This document shows, piece after piece, positions 26,869 through 35,272 of a DNA stretch of 64,000 nucleotides. The stretch is from Bog-532 sp963775825 (lineage in GTDB: Bacteria; Actinomycetota; Actinomycetes; Streptosporangiales; Streptosporangiaceae): NCBI GenBank assembly GCA_963775825.1, contig CAVZKY010000039.1, positions 62,001-126,000 of the forward strand, written 5' to 3'. Under the pieces are notes generated by a model, which was not told where the DNA came from, ran no database searches, and saw only the letters and a program-made list of their open reading frames with translations. Made by a program: the position numbers and the translations under genes. How positions within the stretch are numbered: position 1 is the first letter of the stretch; each line of letters starts with the position of its first letter.

Positions 26869-27368
26869 GCTGGCCGGGGTGGGGTGGCCGGGGGTGGGGT
26901 GGCCGCGGGCGGCTCGGTCTCGCGGCCCGGCCCCGGCGGGCGGCCCGGCAGCCGGGCGAGCGCGTCGGCCACGGCCTGGTAGCCGGTGCAGCGGCACAGG
27001 TTGCCCTTCAGCGCCCGGGCCGGATCGGCCCGTTGCGCATCGTCCAGAGCCGCGACTGTCATGATCATCCCGGCCGTGCAGAAGCCGCACTGGAATCCCT
27101 GGGCGTCCAGGAACGCCTGCTGGGCCGGGTGCAGTTCGCCATCGCTGTCCGCCAGGCCCTCGATCGTGGTCACCGGCTGGCCTACCGCGCGCACCGCCGG
27201 GTAGATGCAGCTGTGTACGGGCACCCCGCCGACGTGCACGGTACAGGCGCCGCAGTCGCCGGCGTCGCACCCCTTCTTGACCCCGAACCAGCCCTGCTGA
27301 CGCAGGAAGGTGCGCAGGCACTGGCCCGGCGCGGGCGCCGCGCCCGCGGGCACGCCATTGACGATCAT
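26869..27368 (-). CDS. 2Fe-2S subunit/domain of the xanthine-dehydrogenase-type enzyme
   Basis: ATG 27368 overlaps the stop of the FAD subunit gene (ATGA). Residues 1-75 form the plant-type ferredoxin domain: CLRTFLRQQGWFGVKKGCDAGDC, with cysteines in GCDAGDCGAC and a later Cys in HSCIYP. The second cluster domain has FQCGFCTAGMIM and LKGNLCRCTGYQAV. Recognisable sequence ends near 26900, where the chain becomes Pro-rich (EPPAATPPPATPPRP) over a GC-rich repeat at about 26880-26915. No sensible stop follows: the frame runs on to 26655. So either a stop or an in-frame fusion to the 24583-26868 gene is hidden by a one-base error in the repeat. The role is electron transfer from Moco to FAD. Confidence 0.83.
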
Positions 27369-28165
27369 GACCGCTCCAGCTCGTCGAGCACCTCAAGGGC
27401 GAGCTGCCGGGTGATCGCCTCCCGCCAGGCCGGGGCACCGTGCACGTCATCGTGGTAGCGCGGCACCGCCCCGGCCAGCGCGGCGAGCAGCTCGCCTGGC
27501 CCTGGCCCCGTGGCGAACCGGAGCTGGACGGGCCGGGTCGTGGCGGCGGTCAGCGTCAGCGCGAGGGTCCCGTCCCGAGGGGAACGCCGCCCGATCACCA
27601 CCGCCGCCGAGCGGCCCAGCGGCGAGAGCGAGAGCTGCCGGAAAGCCGTTGGGCACTGCAGCGCAGCCGCGGGCAGATGCACCGAGCGCAGCAGATCCCC
27701 GGGCTGCAGGACGTTCTGGCTGGGCCCGGTCACGAACTCCGCGACCGGGATGCGGCGCTCCGAGCCGCCGGCCGCCCAGATCGTGCACATCCCGTCCAGG
27801 GCCGCGGTCAGCGAGATCATCGGCCCGGCAGGCAGCGACAGGCAGATGTTCCCGCCGACCGTGGCCGCATTCCATACCTTGACGGAGCCGAGCAACGCGG
27901 CGCAGCAGTGGCCGATCAGCGACGCGGCCGGCCACGGCGGCAGTTCGGCCCGGGCCAGCTCGGCCAGCGTGCAGGTCGCCGCGATCTCCAGGCCATCCGA
28001 GTGCACGCGCAGCGAGGGCCAGCGATAAGCGTGCAGGTCCAGCAGCCGGGACAGCGCCGGCTGCGGCTCGGAGAACAGCCAGGTACCACCGGCCAGCCAC
28101 GCGTCGCCGGGGCGCCAGGCCGCCAGCCGGGCGTCCGCCACTTCGGTGATGCCGGGCAGGTCCAC
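27365..28165 (-). CDS. FAD-binding subunit of the xanthine-dehydrogenase-type enzyme
   Basis: A 266-residue CoxM/XdhB-family protein starting at GTG 28165, three bases after the deaminase stop at 28169-28171. It has the FAD motifs DAWLAGGTWLFSE (AGGT) and AATVGGNICLSLPAGPM (TVGGN). The expected C-terminal FAD-binding fold continues to 27365. It passes electrons from the 2Fe-2S clusters to NAD+. The gene overlaps the 2Fe-2S gene by four bases (ATGA). Short length is normal for actinobacterial members of this group. Confidence 0.85.
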   Translation of the reverse strand: MDLPGITEVADARLAAWRPGDAWLAGGTWLFSEPQPALSRLLDLHAYRWPSLRVHSDGLEIAATCTLAELARAELPPWPAASLIGHCCAALLGSVKVWNAATVGGNICLSLPAGPMISLTAALDGMCTIWAAGGSERRIPVAEFVTGPSQNVLQPGDLLRSVHLPAAALQCPTAFRQLSLSPLGRSAAVVIGRRSPRDGTLALTLTAATTRPVQLRFATGPGPGELLAALAGAVPRYHDDVHGAPAWREAITRQLALEVLDELERS

Positions 28166-28168
28166 CGG

Positions 28169-29581
28169 TCAGGGCCCCGCCTGGACCCGGCGGCCGATCC
28201 GGGCGCTGGCCGCGGCCGCCCCGGCGGCCAGCTCATCGGGGTCGGCGGTCATCAGCTCACCGCCGCTCACCACCGGGCGGCCACCGACCCAGAGACGGTC
28301 CAGGGAGGGGGCGCCGAAGACCAGCGTGCAGACCGGGTCGGCGATACCGGCCCCGGCCAGGCCGCCAGTCTGCCACAGCGCGACGTCCGCCAGCTTGCCC
28401 GCTTCCAGCGAGCCGAGCTCATCGGTGCGGCCGAGGCACCGGGCGCCGCCCATCGTGGCCAGCTGCAGCGACTGCCGGGCGGACAGCGCCAGCGGGCCGC
28501 CCCGGAGCCGGGCGGCCAGCAGCGCCTGATGCAGCTCGCCGATCATCCGGCCGGACTCGTTGGACGCCGCGCCGTCCACGCCGAGGCCGACCGGGGCGCC
28601 GGCATCCAGCAGCGCCCGTACGGGCGCGATACCGGAACCCAGCCGGCCGTTCGAGGTCGGGCAGTGCGCCACGCCGGTCGCCGTCGCCGCGAACCGCCCG
28701 ATTGCCTCATCGGACAGGTGCACACAATGCGCCAGCCAGACGTCCGGACCGAGCCAGCCGAGGTCCTCGGCGTACTGGGCCGGGGTCCGTCCGTAGGTGG
28801 CCCGGCAGAAGTCCTCCTCGTCGGTGGTCTCGGCCAGGTGGGTGTGCAGCCGGACACCTGCCTGCCGGGCCAGTTCGGCGCTGTCGCGCATGAGATCGGC
28901 TGTGACCGAGAACGGTGAGCATGGTGCGACCGCGATGCGGGTCATCGCCCCGAACGAGGGGTCGTGCCAGCGGTCGATGGCGGCCTGTGTGGCGGCGAGA
29001 ATGTCGTCATGCTTCTCGACGACTGAATCGGGCGGCAGGCCGCCGGCCGACTCCCCGAGGTTCATCGACCCCCGGCCCGGGTGAAAGCGCAGCCCGATCT
29101 GCCAGGCCGCCAGGATCTCGGCCTCCAGCAGGTCGCCGCGCCCGGCCGGGAACACGTAATGATGATCGGTGGTCGTGCTGCAGCCGGTCAGGGCCATCCA
29201 GCCCAGGTTCGCCGCGGCGGACGCGTGCACCAGATCCGCGTCCAGGCCCGCCCAGACCGGATAGAGCGTCGTCAGCCAGCCGAAGAGGGAGTCGTCGGCC
29301 GCGTAGCCCCGGGTGATCCACTGGTACAGATGGTGATGGGTGTTGACCAGGCCGGGCGTGGCCAGCAGGCCCGAGCCGTCGATGCGCTCGGCGGCGGCAT
29401 AGTGGGGCGGCAGCGGGCCGCTCCCGACCGCCGCGATCCGGTCGCCGTCGATCACCAGGTAACCGGCGGGATGCTCCGTTCCCGCTTCGTCCACCGTCGC
29501 GATGTAGCAGCCGTCGATGACCAGCACGTGTCCTGCGCCCTCCCCGAGATCGGGATCCTCATTAGTCTGGCCAGTTGCCAT
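28169..29581 (-). CDS. 8-oxoguanine deaminase (amidohydrolase superfamily)
   Basis: An intact 470-residue amidohydrolase starting at ATG 29581. Zinc-binding NTHHHLYQW, the distinctive FHPGRGSMNLGESAGGLPPD, RLHTHLAETTDEEDF, AHCVHLSDEAI, and GLGVDGAASNESGRM are present. The RGSM-x-LGES block and SNESGRM are marks of the 8-oxoguanine deaminase group rather than guanine or cytosine deaminase. It converts 8-oxoguanine to urate. It begins a coupled operon with three subunits of an XDH-type enzyme. The neighbour in the other direction is msrA, 72 bases away and divergent, and both may belong to oxidative-damage handling. Confidence 0.88.
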   Translation of the reverse strand: MATGQTNEDPDLGEGAGHVLVIDGCYIATVDEAGTEHPAGYLVIDGDRIAAVGSGPLPPHYAAAERIDGSGLLATPGLVNTHHHLYQWITRGYAADDSLFGWLTTLYPVWAGLDADLVHASAAANLGWMALTGCSTTTDHHYVFPAGRGDLLEAEILAAWQIGLRFHPGRGSMNLGESAGGLPPDSVVEKHDDILAATQAAIDRWHDPSFGAMTRIAVAPCSPFSVTADLMRDSAELARQAGVRLHTHLAETTDEEDFCRATYGRTPAQYAEDLGWLGPDVWLAHCVHLSDEAIGRFAATATGVAHCPTSNGRLGSGIAPVRALLDAGAPVGLGVDGAASNESGRMIGELHQALLAARLRGGPLALSARQSLQLATMGGARCLGRTDELGSLEAGKLADVALWQTGGLAGAGIADPVCTLVFGAPSLDRLWVGGRPVVSGGELMTADPDELAAGAAAASARIGRRVQAGP

Positions 29582-29653
29582 TACAGCGGTGTTTCCCTCC
29601 CCGGTTATGCTCTCAGGAGCGGCCCTAGCAGGCGACTACACGGGAGGTGCGTC

Positions 29654-30175
29654 GTGACCCACGAACCTGAGAAGGCCATCCTCGCCGGCGGCTGCTTCTG
29701 GGGGGTGCAGGAGCTGGTCCGGAAACTTCCCGGGGTGATCTCCACCAGAGTCGGCTACACCGGTGGCGACGTGCCCAACGCCACCTACCGGAACCACGGC
29801 ACCCACGCCGAGGCCATCGAGATTACCTTCGACCCGGAGAAGATCTCCTACCGGGATCTGCTGGAGTTCTTCTTCCAGATCCACGACCCGACCACCCGCA
29901 ACCGGCAGGGCAACGACATCGGCCTGAGCTACCGGTCGGCCATCTTCTACACCAGCGACCAGCAGAAGCAGGTCGCCGAGGACACGATCGCCGACGTCGA
30001 CGCCTCCGGCCTGTGGCCGGGCAAGGTGGTCACCGAGGTCGAGCCGGCCGGGCCGTTCTGGGAGGCCGAGCCGGAGCACCAGGACTACCTGCAGCAGTAT
30101 CCCGACGGCTACACGTGCCACTTCGTCCGCCCGGGCTGGAAGCTTCCGCACCGCGCCGACACGATCACTCAGTGA
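29654..30175 (+). CDS. msrA: Peptide methionine sulfoxide reductase A
   Basis: GTG 29654 is preceded by GGGAGG at 29642-29647. The 173-residue protein has the MsrA active site LAGGCFWGVQELVRKLPG with the catalytic Cys in GCFWG, VGYTGGDVPNATYRNHGTHAEA, and the C-terminal WEAEPEHQDYLQQYPDGYTCH. It reduces methionine-S-sulfoxide in proteins, using thioredoxin. A much longer open frame reaches back to 29081, but the conserved start and the ribosome binding site exclude it. Complete and undamaged. Confidence 0.94.
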   Translation: MTHEPEKAILAGGCFWGVQELVRKLPGVISTRVGYTGGDVPNATYRNHGTHAEAIEITFDPEKISYRDLLEFFFQIHDPTTRNRQGNDIGLSYRSAIFYTSDQQKQVAEDTIADVDASGLWPGKVVTEVEPAGPFWEAEPEHQDYLQQYPDGYTCHFVRPGWKLPHRADTITQ

Positions 30176-30212
30176 GGGCCGGGCACACAGCGCCGTCCCG
30201 GGTCACTCAGGC

Positions 30213-30230
30213 CCCGGCGGCGCCGCCGGG
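30213..30230. terminator. Perfect GC-rich palindrome between msrA and lysR (possible terminator)
   Basis: CCCGGCGGCGCCGCCGGG is fully self-complementary. It lies 38 bases after msrA in a convergent gap. There is no T-run, as is common for actinobacterial terminators. Confidence 0.45.
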
Positions 30231-30343
30231 TACTCGCTGTAATTCCACGGGTCGCGGTCTGGTTGTCGCCGTGCGTAGGCAGACCGGTGGACCGGGACGG
30301 CTGCGGCGGTCTGCCGGTCCCGCTCCGGCGGCGCGCGTCTTTA

Positions 30344-30360
30344 TTAGGAAAGTTTCCTAA
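30344..30360. promoter_or_regulatory. AT-rich 17-base palindrome at the 3' end of lysR (orphan operator?)
   Basis: TTAGGAAAGTTTCCTAA is a perfect palindrome around one central base, and it overlaps the lysR stop codon. Palindromes of this kind are typical operators (similar ones are known for ROK-type sugar regulators, from memory). No promoter is expected here because both flanking genes end here. Confidence 0.5.
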
Positions 30361-31311
30361 CCGTTAATGGCGGTCCGCGTTATGTCAATATCTGTGCGTT
30401 GAAGAACTACTTGCGCGGCTTGCGCGGCCAGCGGTTGGCCGAATGCAGCCCGGCACCGGGTGATGAGCTCCCGCAGTGCGGGTGACGCTACCGGGCTCCA
30501 GATCACCGCGAGCACAGCCGGGATGCGGATGTCGTCGATAACCATCGCCGTCAGCCTGTCACCGTCTGTGCCGGTCATGGACTCACTGAGGATCCCGATC
30601 CCCAGCCCGCGCTGCGCAAGCTGGATGATCGCCTCGCCCGCGCTGGCCTGGACGGCGATGACGGGCCGGAGGCCGGCGGCCGCACAAGCCTGGTCGAGGA
30701 CGCCTCGCAGCCCGGTACCCGGCGGCATGCAGATCAACGGGCAGGCGGTGACGTCGCGCAGGCACAGCGGCTCGTGATCGAGCAGTGGGTGGCCGGGCGG
30801 GACCATCGCGACCAGGCGCTCGCTGACGACCGTGAACGACCCGACTCCGGCCGGTGGCGCACCGGCCGTGCCGACCAGTGCGAGGTCGATCTGCCTGGCC
30901 CGCACGCCGGCGGCCAGCTCCGCGGAGCCGCCCTCGATCAGGGTGATGTCCACCCCGGCGTACGCGTGATGGAAGTCGGCCAGCGCGTCGAACAGCGGGG
31001 TGACCGTGCAGCCGGTCACCATGCCCACGGTTAGCTGACCGCGCAGCAGCCCATTCACCGCATCGGCCGCCTGCCGGGCCGCGCCGGCGGCCGACGAGTG
31101 CGGCCCGGGCGTGCTCCAGCACGGCTTCACCTGCCGCGGTCAGCGAAGCCCGGCGGCCCGACCGGTCGATGAGCTGGGCGCCAAGCTCGTGTTCGAGCTG
31201 CCGGATCTGGGCGCTGATGCCCGGCTGGCTGATCCGTACCCGCTCGGCGGCGCGGGTGAAGTTCGCTTCCTCCGCCACGGCGATGAGGTACTCGAGCTGG
31301 CGCAGTTCCAT
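30357..31311 (-). CDS. LysR-family transcriptional regulator (frameshifted)
   Basis: ATG 31311 begins MELRQLEYLIAVAEEANFTRAAE, the classic LysR helix-turn-helix, continuing through VRISQPGISAQIRQLEHELG. The effector domain is in another frame from about 31095: LLRGQLTVGMVTGCTVTPLF, LIEGGSAELAAGVRARQIDL, then to 30357. One extra base near 31095 explains it. Restored length is about 315 residues, normal. It is divergent from the NTF2-like gene at 31413, and a T-N11-A type box overlaps its own start codon. Target and inducer are unknown. Confidence 0.85.
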
Positions 31312-31324
31312 AACTGGGAATTAT
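31310..31324. promoter_or_regulatory. LysR-type box (ATAA-N7-TTAT) overlapping lysR start
   Basis: ATAACTGGGAATTAT is an interrupted palindrome with the T-N11-A spacing used by LysR regulators. It covers the lysR start codon, so it may mediate self-repression and activation of the divergent gene. Confidence 0.5.
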
Positions 31325-31412
31325 AGAACTGAAAATAACAATCTGTTGGACTTCTGATGACGCCTGGGCCAAGCTGAAAGCGGATCACTTCAGGCCAGCA
31401 GGAAGGAATGCC

Positions 31413-31772
31413 ATGACCGCGCAGGAGAAGGCCATGACCCCGGAGGACATCACCCGGCTGTTCGTCGAGCGTTCCAACGCCGGTGACGCGGACGGGGTCG
31501 CGGCGCTGTACGAGGAGAACGCGGTGCTCGCCTATCCGCCCGGATCGCAGACCGTTGGCCGCGAGGCCATCCGTGCGCTGTGGACGACGGTGCTGGCCGG
31601 CGGCCCGCACTTCGAGCCGGAGACCCCGCTGCCCACCCTGATCAGCAACGATCTGGCGCTGACGGCCACGCCGCCGCGGGACGGCGCAGGAGCCCGGGCC
31701 CAGGTCGTGCGGCGCCAGCCGGACGGCAGCTGGCTGCGCGTACTGGACCAACCGGAGTTCACCCGGCCCTGA
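31413..31772 (+). CDS. NTF2-like/SnoaL-type protein
   Basis: ATG 31413 follows AAGGA at a good distance. The 119-residue product has the cone-fold pattern of the SgcJ/EcaC/SnoaL group: ITRLFVERSNAGDADGVAALYEENAVLAY, GREAIRALWTTVL. It ends with GSWLRVLDQPEF. The group includes small isomerases and ligand-binding proteins, and no catalytic residues can be assigned here. It is divergent from lysR, and is therefore the likely target of that regulator. The aldo/keto reductase gene follows about 110 bases later and may be in the same transcript. Confidence 0.8.
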   Translation: MTAQEKAMTPEDITRLFVERSNAGDADGVAALYEENAVLAYPPGSQTVGREAIRALWTTVLAGGPHFEPETPLPTLISNDLALTATPPRDGAGARAQVVRRQPDGSWLRVLDQPEFTRP

Positions 31773-31879
31773 CCCGGGGAGTGCCCGATAATCCGGGCAT
31801 GGGTCCGGGCGCCAATCCAGGCATGGGTCCAGGCACCGGGAACCGGGACCCGGACCCGGGCAGCAGAGGGGACATGCCG

Positions 31880-32750
31880 ATGAGCGGTGACGTCACGGGC
31901 GGGAGCTTTCCGCTGGCGGGGGACCTGACCGTGACCCGGATGGGGTTCGGCGCGATGCAGCTGGCCGGCCCGGGGGCGTGGGGGCCGCCTCGCGACCGGG
32001 GCGAGGCCATCCGGGTGCTGCGGACCGTCGCCGAGCTGGGGCTGACACACATCGACACCTCGTGCTACTACGGCCCGAACACCGTCAACGACGTGATCCG
32101 GGAGGCGCTGCATCCGTATCCGGACGACCTGCACATCGTCACCAAAGTCGGCTTCCGCCGTAACGCCGATCGCGCCTGGCTTCCGGCGCTGTCCGCCGGA
32201 GGAGCTCACCGCGGCGGTCCACGCCAATCTCGAGCAGCTGGGCCTGGAAGCCCTGGACGTGGTCAATCTCCGGGTCGGCTCCGCCGCGGCGGGGCCGGCC
32301 CCCGGCTCGATCGCCGGGCCGTTCGGCGTGCTGGCCGGGCTGCAGAGCCAGGGCCTGATCAGGTACCTGGGTCTCAGCAACGTGACGGCCGATCAGATGG
32401 CCGAGGCGCAGGCCATCGGCCGGGTCGTCTGCGTGCAGAACCGGTACAACCTGGCCCACCGCCGCGACGATCCACTGCTCGACCGCTGCGCGGAGCTGGG
32501 CATCGCTTTTGTCCCGTTCCACCCGCTGGGCGGTTTCTCCCCGCTGCAGGCCAGCGGGCTCAGCGACGTCGCGGCCCGGCTGGGTGCCTCGCCGTATCAG
32601 GTCGCACTGGCCTGGCTGCTGCGCCGCTCCCCAAATATCCTGCTCATCCCGGGTACCTCGGCGGAGCGGCACCTGCGCGACAATGCTGCCGCCGCCACCT
32701 TGATCCTGCCCGGGGAGGCCCGCGCCGTCCTCAACGCCGTCGGCGTCTGA
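31880..32750 (+). CDS. Aldo/keto reductase (frameshifted)
   Basis: ATG 31880 gives MSGDVTGGSFPLAGD, and an ATG at 31874 is also in frame. The N half has MGFGAMQLAGPGAWG, THIDTSCYYGPNTVNDVIREAL (catalytic Asp and Tyr) and DLHIVTKVGFRR (Lys). After one extra base near 32195 it continues as EELTAAVHANLEQLGLEALDVV, then QGLIRYLGLSNVTADQM, VVCVQNRYNLAHR, and IPGTSAERHLRDN. Restored length is about 290 residues, full for the family. It reduces aldehydes or ketones with NADPH, and the substrate is unknown. Within the MarR/LysR-type neighbourhood it may be part of a stress or xenobiotic response. Confidence 0.85.
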
Positions 32751-32895
32751 GGTACGGCCCCGGCCGTAAGGTTTCGGTACGCGCCTTCGTGCCTTCTGCG
32801 CGCCAGAGCGCGACATCCGGGTACTTGACTGAAACGATAGGGAAGCGGCCCGCATCGCTGGTCCGCATCGTTCCCCCGCTCGGGAGGAGAGCAGG

Positions 32896-33976
32896 TTGAC
32901 CGCACCACTCCAGGTAATCGCGCTGACCTTTGACCTCGACGCGGATGCTGAGCAGCGCATCCTGGCCGAGGTCGACCGGGTCCAGGGCCGTGGCGTGCTG
33001 CGCGTGCTCGAACATGGTCTTCCTGGCCAAGGGGGAGGATGGCACCCTGCAGCGGCTCAAGATCGGCGAGGACGAGGACTTCGGCACGCTGCTGGCCGGC
33101 ATCCTCCCCGGCGCGGCGGCCGACGGGAGCGGCTTCGCGTCCGATGATGGCCCCGAGTCGGCTGCGGTTCCGGCGGCCTCGGGCATGACCCGGGCCCAGG
33201 TGCTCGTCCGTTCTCTGGAACCGGGCCGCGCGGCCGCCTTCCTGCTGGTCGAGCATCTGTGGGCGGGGCCCCTGGTGGATGCCGCCTTCGCCGCGGGCGG
33301 CGCATTGATCAGCGATGACTTCCTGACCGGGGAAGCGGGCCTCGCGGTCGGGAGTGAGGTCACCGTGCTGGAAGAGGCGTCCGCGGTGATCGCCGAGGCG
33401 CAGGCGGCCGAGGCGGAGGCCGTCTTGCGGGCCGTCGCGGCCAGTGCCGGGGCCGCCGAGGCGGAAGCTGCCGCTGAGCAGATCCAGGCGGCCGCGGCGG
33501 CCGACGCGGTCGGCGCGCTGATCGCGGCCGGGCTGGTCGAGGAGGCCGCCACGCAGCAGGCGGTGACCGCCCTCGCCGCGGCCGGGCTGATCACCGGCGC
33601 CGCCGCCGAGGCCGCCAGCGCAGCCACGGTCGGCGCCGCACTCACCATTGCCGCCGCCGGCCAGGCCGTCGACCAGGCCGTCACGGAGGATGCCGCGCTG
33701 ATCGGCGCGGCTGACGAGGTGACCGGCGAGGCAACCGGGGAAGCTCAGGGCCGCGTCCAGGCCGCGTCGATCACCCGGTCCGAGGCCGAGATACTGCCCT
33801 ACCTGCCCGAGCCAGTACCGTTCTCCATCATCGCCGACAAGATGGGCATCTCCCGGTCCGCGGCCAAGGAGCGCGCCGAGCGTCTCTATCAGCGGCTCGG
33901 CGTGCACAGCCGGACCGAGGCCGTCAACCGGGCCCGTGAGTACGGCCTGCTCCGGCGTCGGCCCGGCGGGACGTGA
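32896..33976 (+). CDS. DUF6325-like Ala-rich protein with C-terminal LuxR-type helix-turn-helix (frameshifted)
   Basis: TTG 32896 is preceded by GGGAGGAGAG. The first 40 residues (APLQVIALTFDLDADAEQRILAE) join by one extra base near 33010 to MVFLAKGEDGTLQRLKIGED. Residues to about 150 resemble the DUF6325 type (general-stress-like, acting on ATP-less signalling). Next comes a long Ala/Glu helical segment (AEAQAAEAEAVLRAVAASAG) likely to form a coiled coil. The C-terminus is a clear LuxR HTH: LPEPVPFSIIADKMGISRSAA and LYQRLGVHSRTEAVNRAREY. So it is probably a DNA-binding regulator with an unusual sensor. Its stop overlaps the SGNH hydrolase start (GTGA), suggesting linked function. Confidence 0.68.
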
Positions 33977-34857
33977 CCGGATCCGGGCCGGAGCTGCCGG
34001 GACCGCCCAAACCGCCGGAGCCGCCGCTGGACATCAGCCCTGGTTCCCGCTACGTGGCGATGGGAAGTTCGTTCGCGGCCGGCCCGGGCATCGGCCGCCG
34101 TGCCCCCGGCAGCCCCCGGGCGGCGGGGCGCTCCTCGGCCAACTATGCGCACCTGGTCGCGCGGCGTCTCGCTCTCGAGCTGGACGACGTTACGTTTTCC
34201 GGCGCGACCACGCAGGACATCCTGGCCGCGACCGCCGCGGGCCGCTCGGCCCAGATCGACGCGGTGACGCCGGACACGAAGCTGGTGACCCTGACGGGCG
34301 GCGGCAACGACATCGGCTGGGCCCCCCGCATCCTGCTGTCCAGCCTGCCCTGGCCCGTGCGGGCTATCCCGCCGGTCCGCCGTCAGCTGGACTCCTACGC
34401 CGACCCTGACCTGACCGAGCGGCGCTTCGGGACGTTTCGCGAAAACCTCTTGAAGATCGCGGCGGAGGTGCGGCGGCGCGCACCGGAGAGCCGCCTGGTG
34501 TTCGTGGACTACCTGACGGTGCTGCCGTCCGACGGGACTACGCCCACCGGCGTGCTGCCGGCCGACGTCGCGGAGTGGGGCCGGGCGGTGGCCCGCAGGC
34601 TCTCCGGCATCACCCGGGATGTGGCCGCGCAGAGCGGGAGCGTCTTCGTGGCCGCGTCGGCGGCGAGCGCCAATCACCACGCGTGGTCGGCCCCTCCGTG
34701 GACCAGGCGTTTCCATCTCAGCCTGCGCGGCGGGGCGCCTTACCACCCCAATGCCGCCGGCATGGCGGCGGTAGCTGAGCTGGTCGCTGCCGCCTTGGCC
34801 CCGCCGCGCGCCTTTAGCGGGCAGTTGCCGGGAGCTCAGCCTCGAGTGATGGCTTAA
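33973..34857 (+). CDS. SGNH/GDSL-family hydrolase
   Basis: The 294-residue protein starts at GTG 33973, overlapping the upstream stop. Block I is YVAMGSSFAAGPGIG (nucleophile Ser), block III is GGGNDIGWAPRIL, and block V is YHPNAAGMAAVAEL with the catalytic His and Asp nearby (the expected D-x-x-H as PYHPN). There is no signal peptide, only a Pro-rich N-terminus, so it may act in the cytoplasm or use another export route. Members are esterases or lipases. The gene is complete. Coupling to a LuxR-type regulator is unusual. Confidence 0.85.
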   Translation: MTGSGPELPGPPKPPEPPLDISPGSRYVAMGSSFAAGPGIGRRAPGSPRAAGRSSANYAHLVARRLALELDDVTFSGATTQDILAATAAGRSAQIDAVTPDTKLVTLTGGGNDIGWAPRILLSSLPWPVRAIPPVRRQLDSYADPDLTERRFGTFRENLLKIAAEVRRRAPESRLVFVDYLTVLPSDGTTPTGVLPADVAEWGRAVARRLSGITRDVAAQSGSVFVAASAASANHHAWSAPPWTRRFHLSLRGGAPYHPNAAGMAAVAELVAAALAPPRAFSGQLPGAQPRVMA

Positions 34858-35272
34858 GGCCCGCGCCACGTGCGGCCGCGGCCGGTCCGGCCCTGGCTCC
34901 GCGGTTCCGGCCCTGGCTTCCCGGTTCTGGCCCTGGCTTCCCTGGTTCTGGCCCTGGCTTCCCTGATTCTGGCTCTGGCTTCCCTGGTTCCGGTCCTGGC
35001 TTCCGCGGTTCCGGCCCTGGCCTACCGCCTCCCTGATCGATTCTCCCGCCGCTCCGGTCCCGGTCGGGATCATCGCCGCTCGCCATTCGTCACCCCTCGC
35101 GCTCGTGCCGCCGCCTCGTGCTGCCTTCCGGTCTAACCCGGCCGGGCCGATGGACAAGCGGTGAAACTGCCGGTAGCGATGTGAATGATGACCATTTCTG
35201 GGCACACGAGACGGCGCGCAGGGGCTGCGCGCAACGCGGCCTGAGCGGGGCCAGCGCGGGATGGAGACCGAG
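34858..35272. other. 415-base gene-poor region holding a minisatellite
   Basis: Between the SGNH gene and the iron-permease-like gene there is no convincing coding sequence. The main content is the 21-base tandem repeat listed separately. Downstream of it, 35160-35230 has a short AT-richer patch that could contain a promoter. Confidence 0.6.
34884..35027. repeat. 21-base tandem repeat, about 6.8 units
   Basis: Units have the form GGTTCTGGCCCTGGCTTCCCT. Complete copies start at 34923, 34944, 34965, 34986 and 35007; the copies at 34903 (20 bases) and 34884 (19 bases) are shorter and less exact. Because 21 is a multiple of three, every frame in both strands is repetitive (for example PGPEPGK on the minus strand), which produces long spurious open frames. 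Confidence 0.85.

Noticed and set aside
24583..27450. 955-codon open frame as one Moco enzyme
   Set aside because: Its first 190 residues are a wrong-frame translation of the 2Fe-2S gene (Arg/Gly-rich with no motif). The real molybdopterin subunit begins near 26868.
34870..35136. Plus-strand frame with LVLALAS repeats as a membrane protein
   Set aside because: Hydrophobic appearance is a by-product of the tandem repeat; no ribosome binding site or conserved end.
33889..35205. Long minus-strand open frame over the SGNH gene and the minisatellite
   Set aside because: Its repeats (GSQGQNQ) come from the 21-base repeat, and the rest mirrors the SGNH gene.
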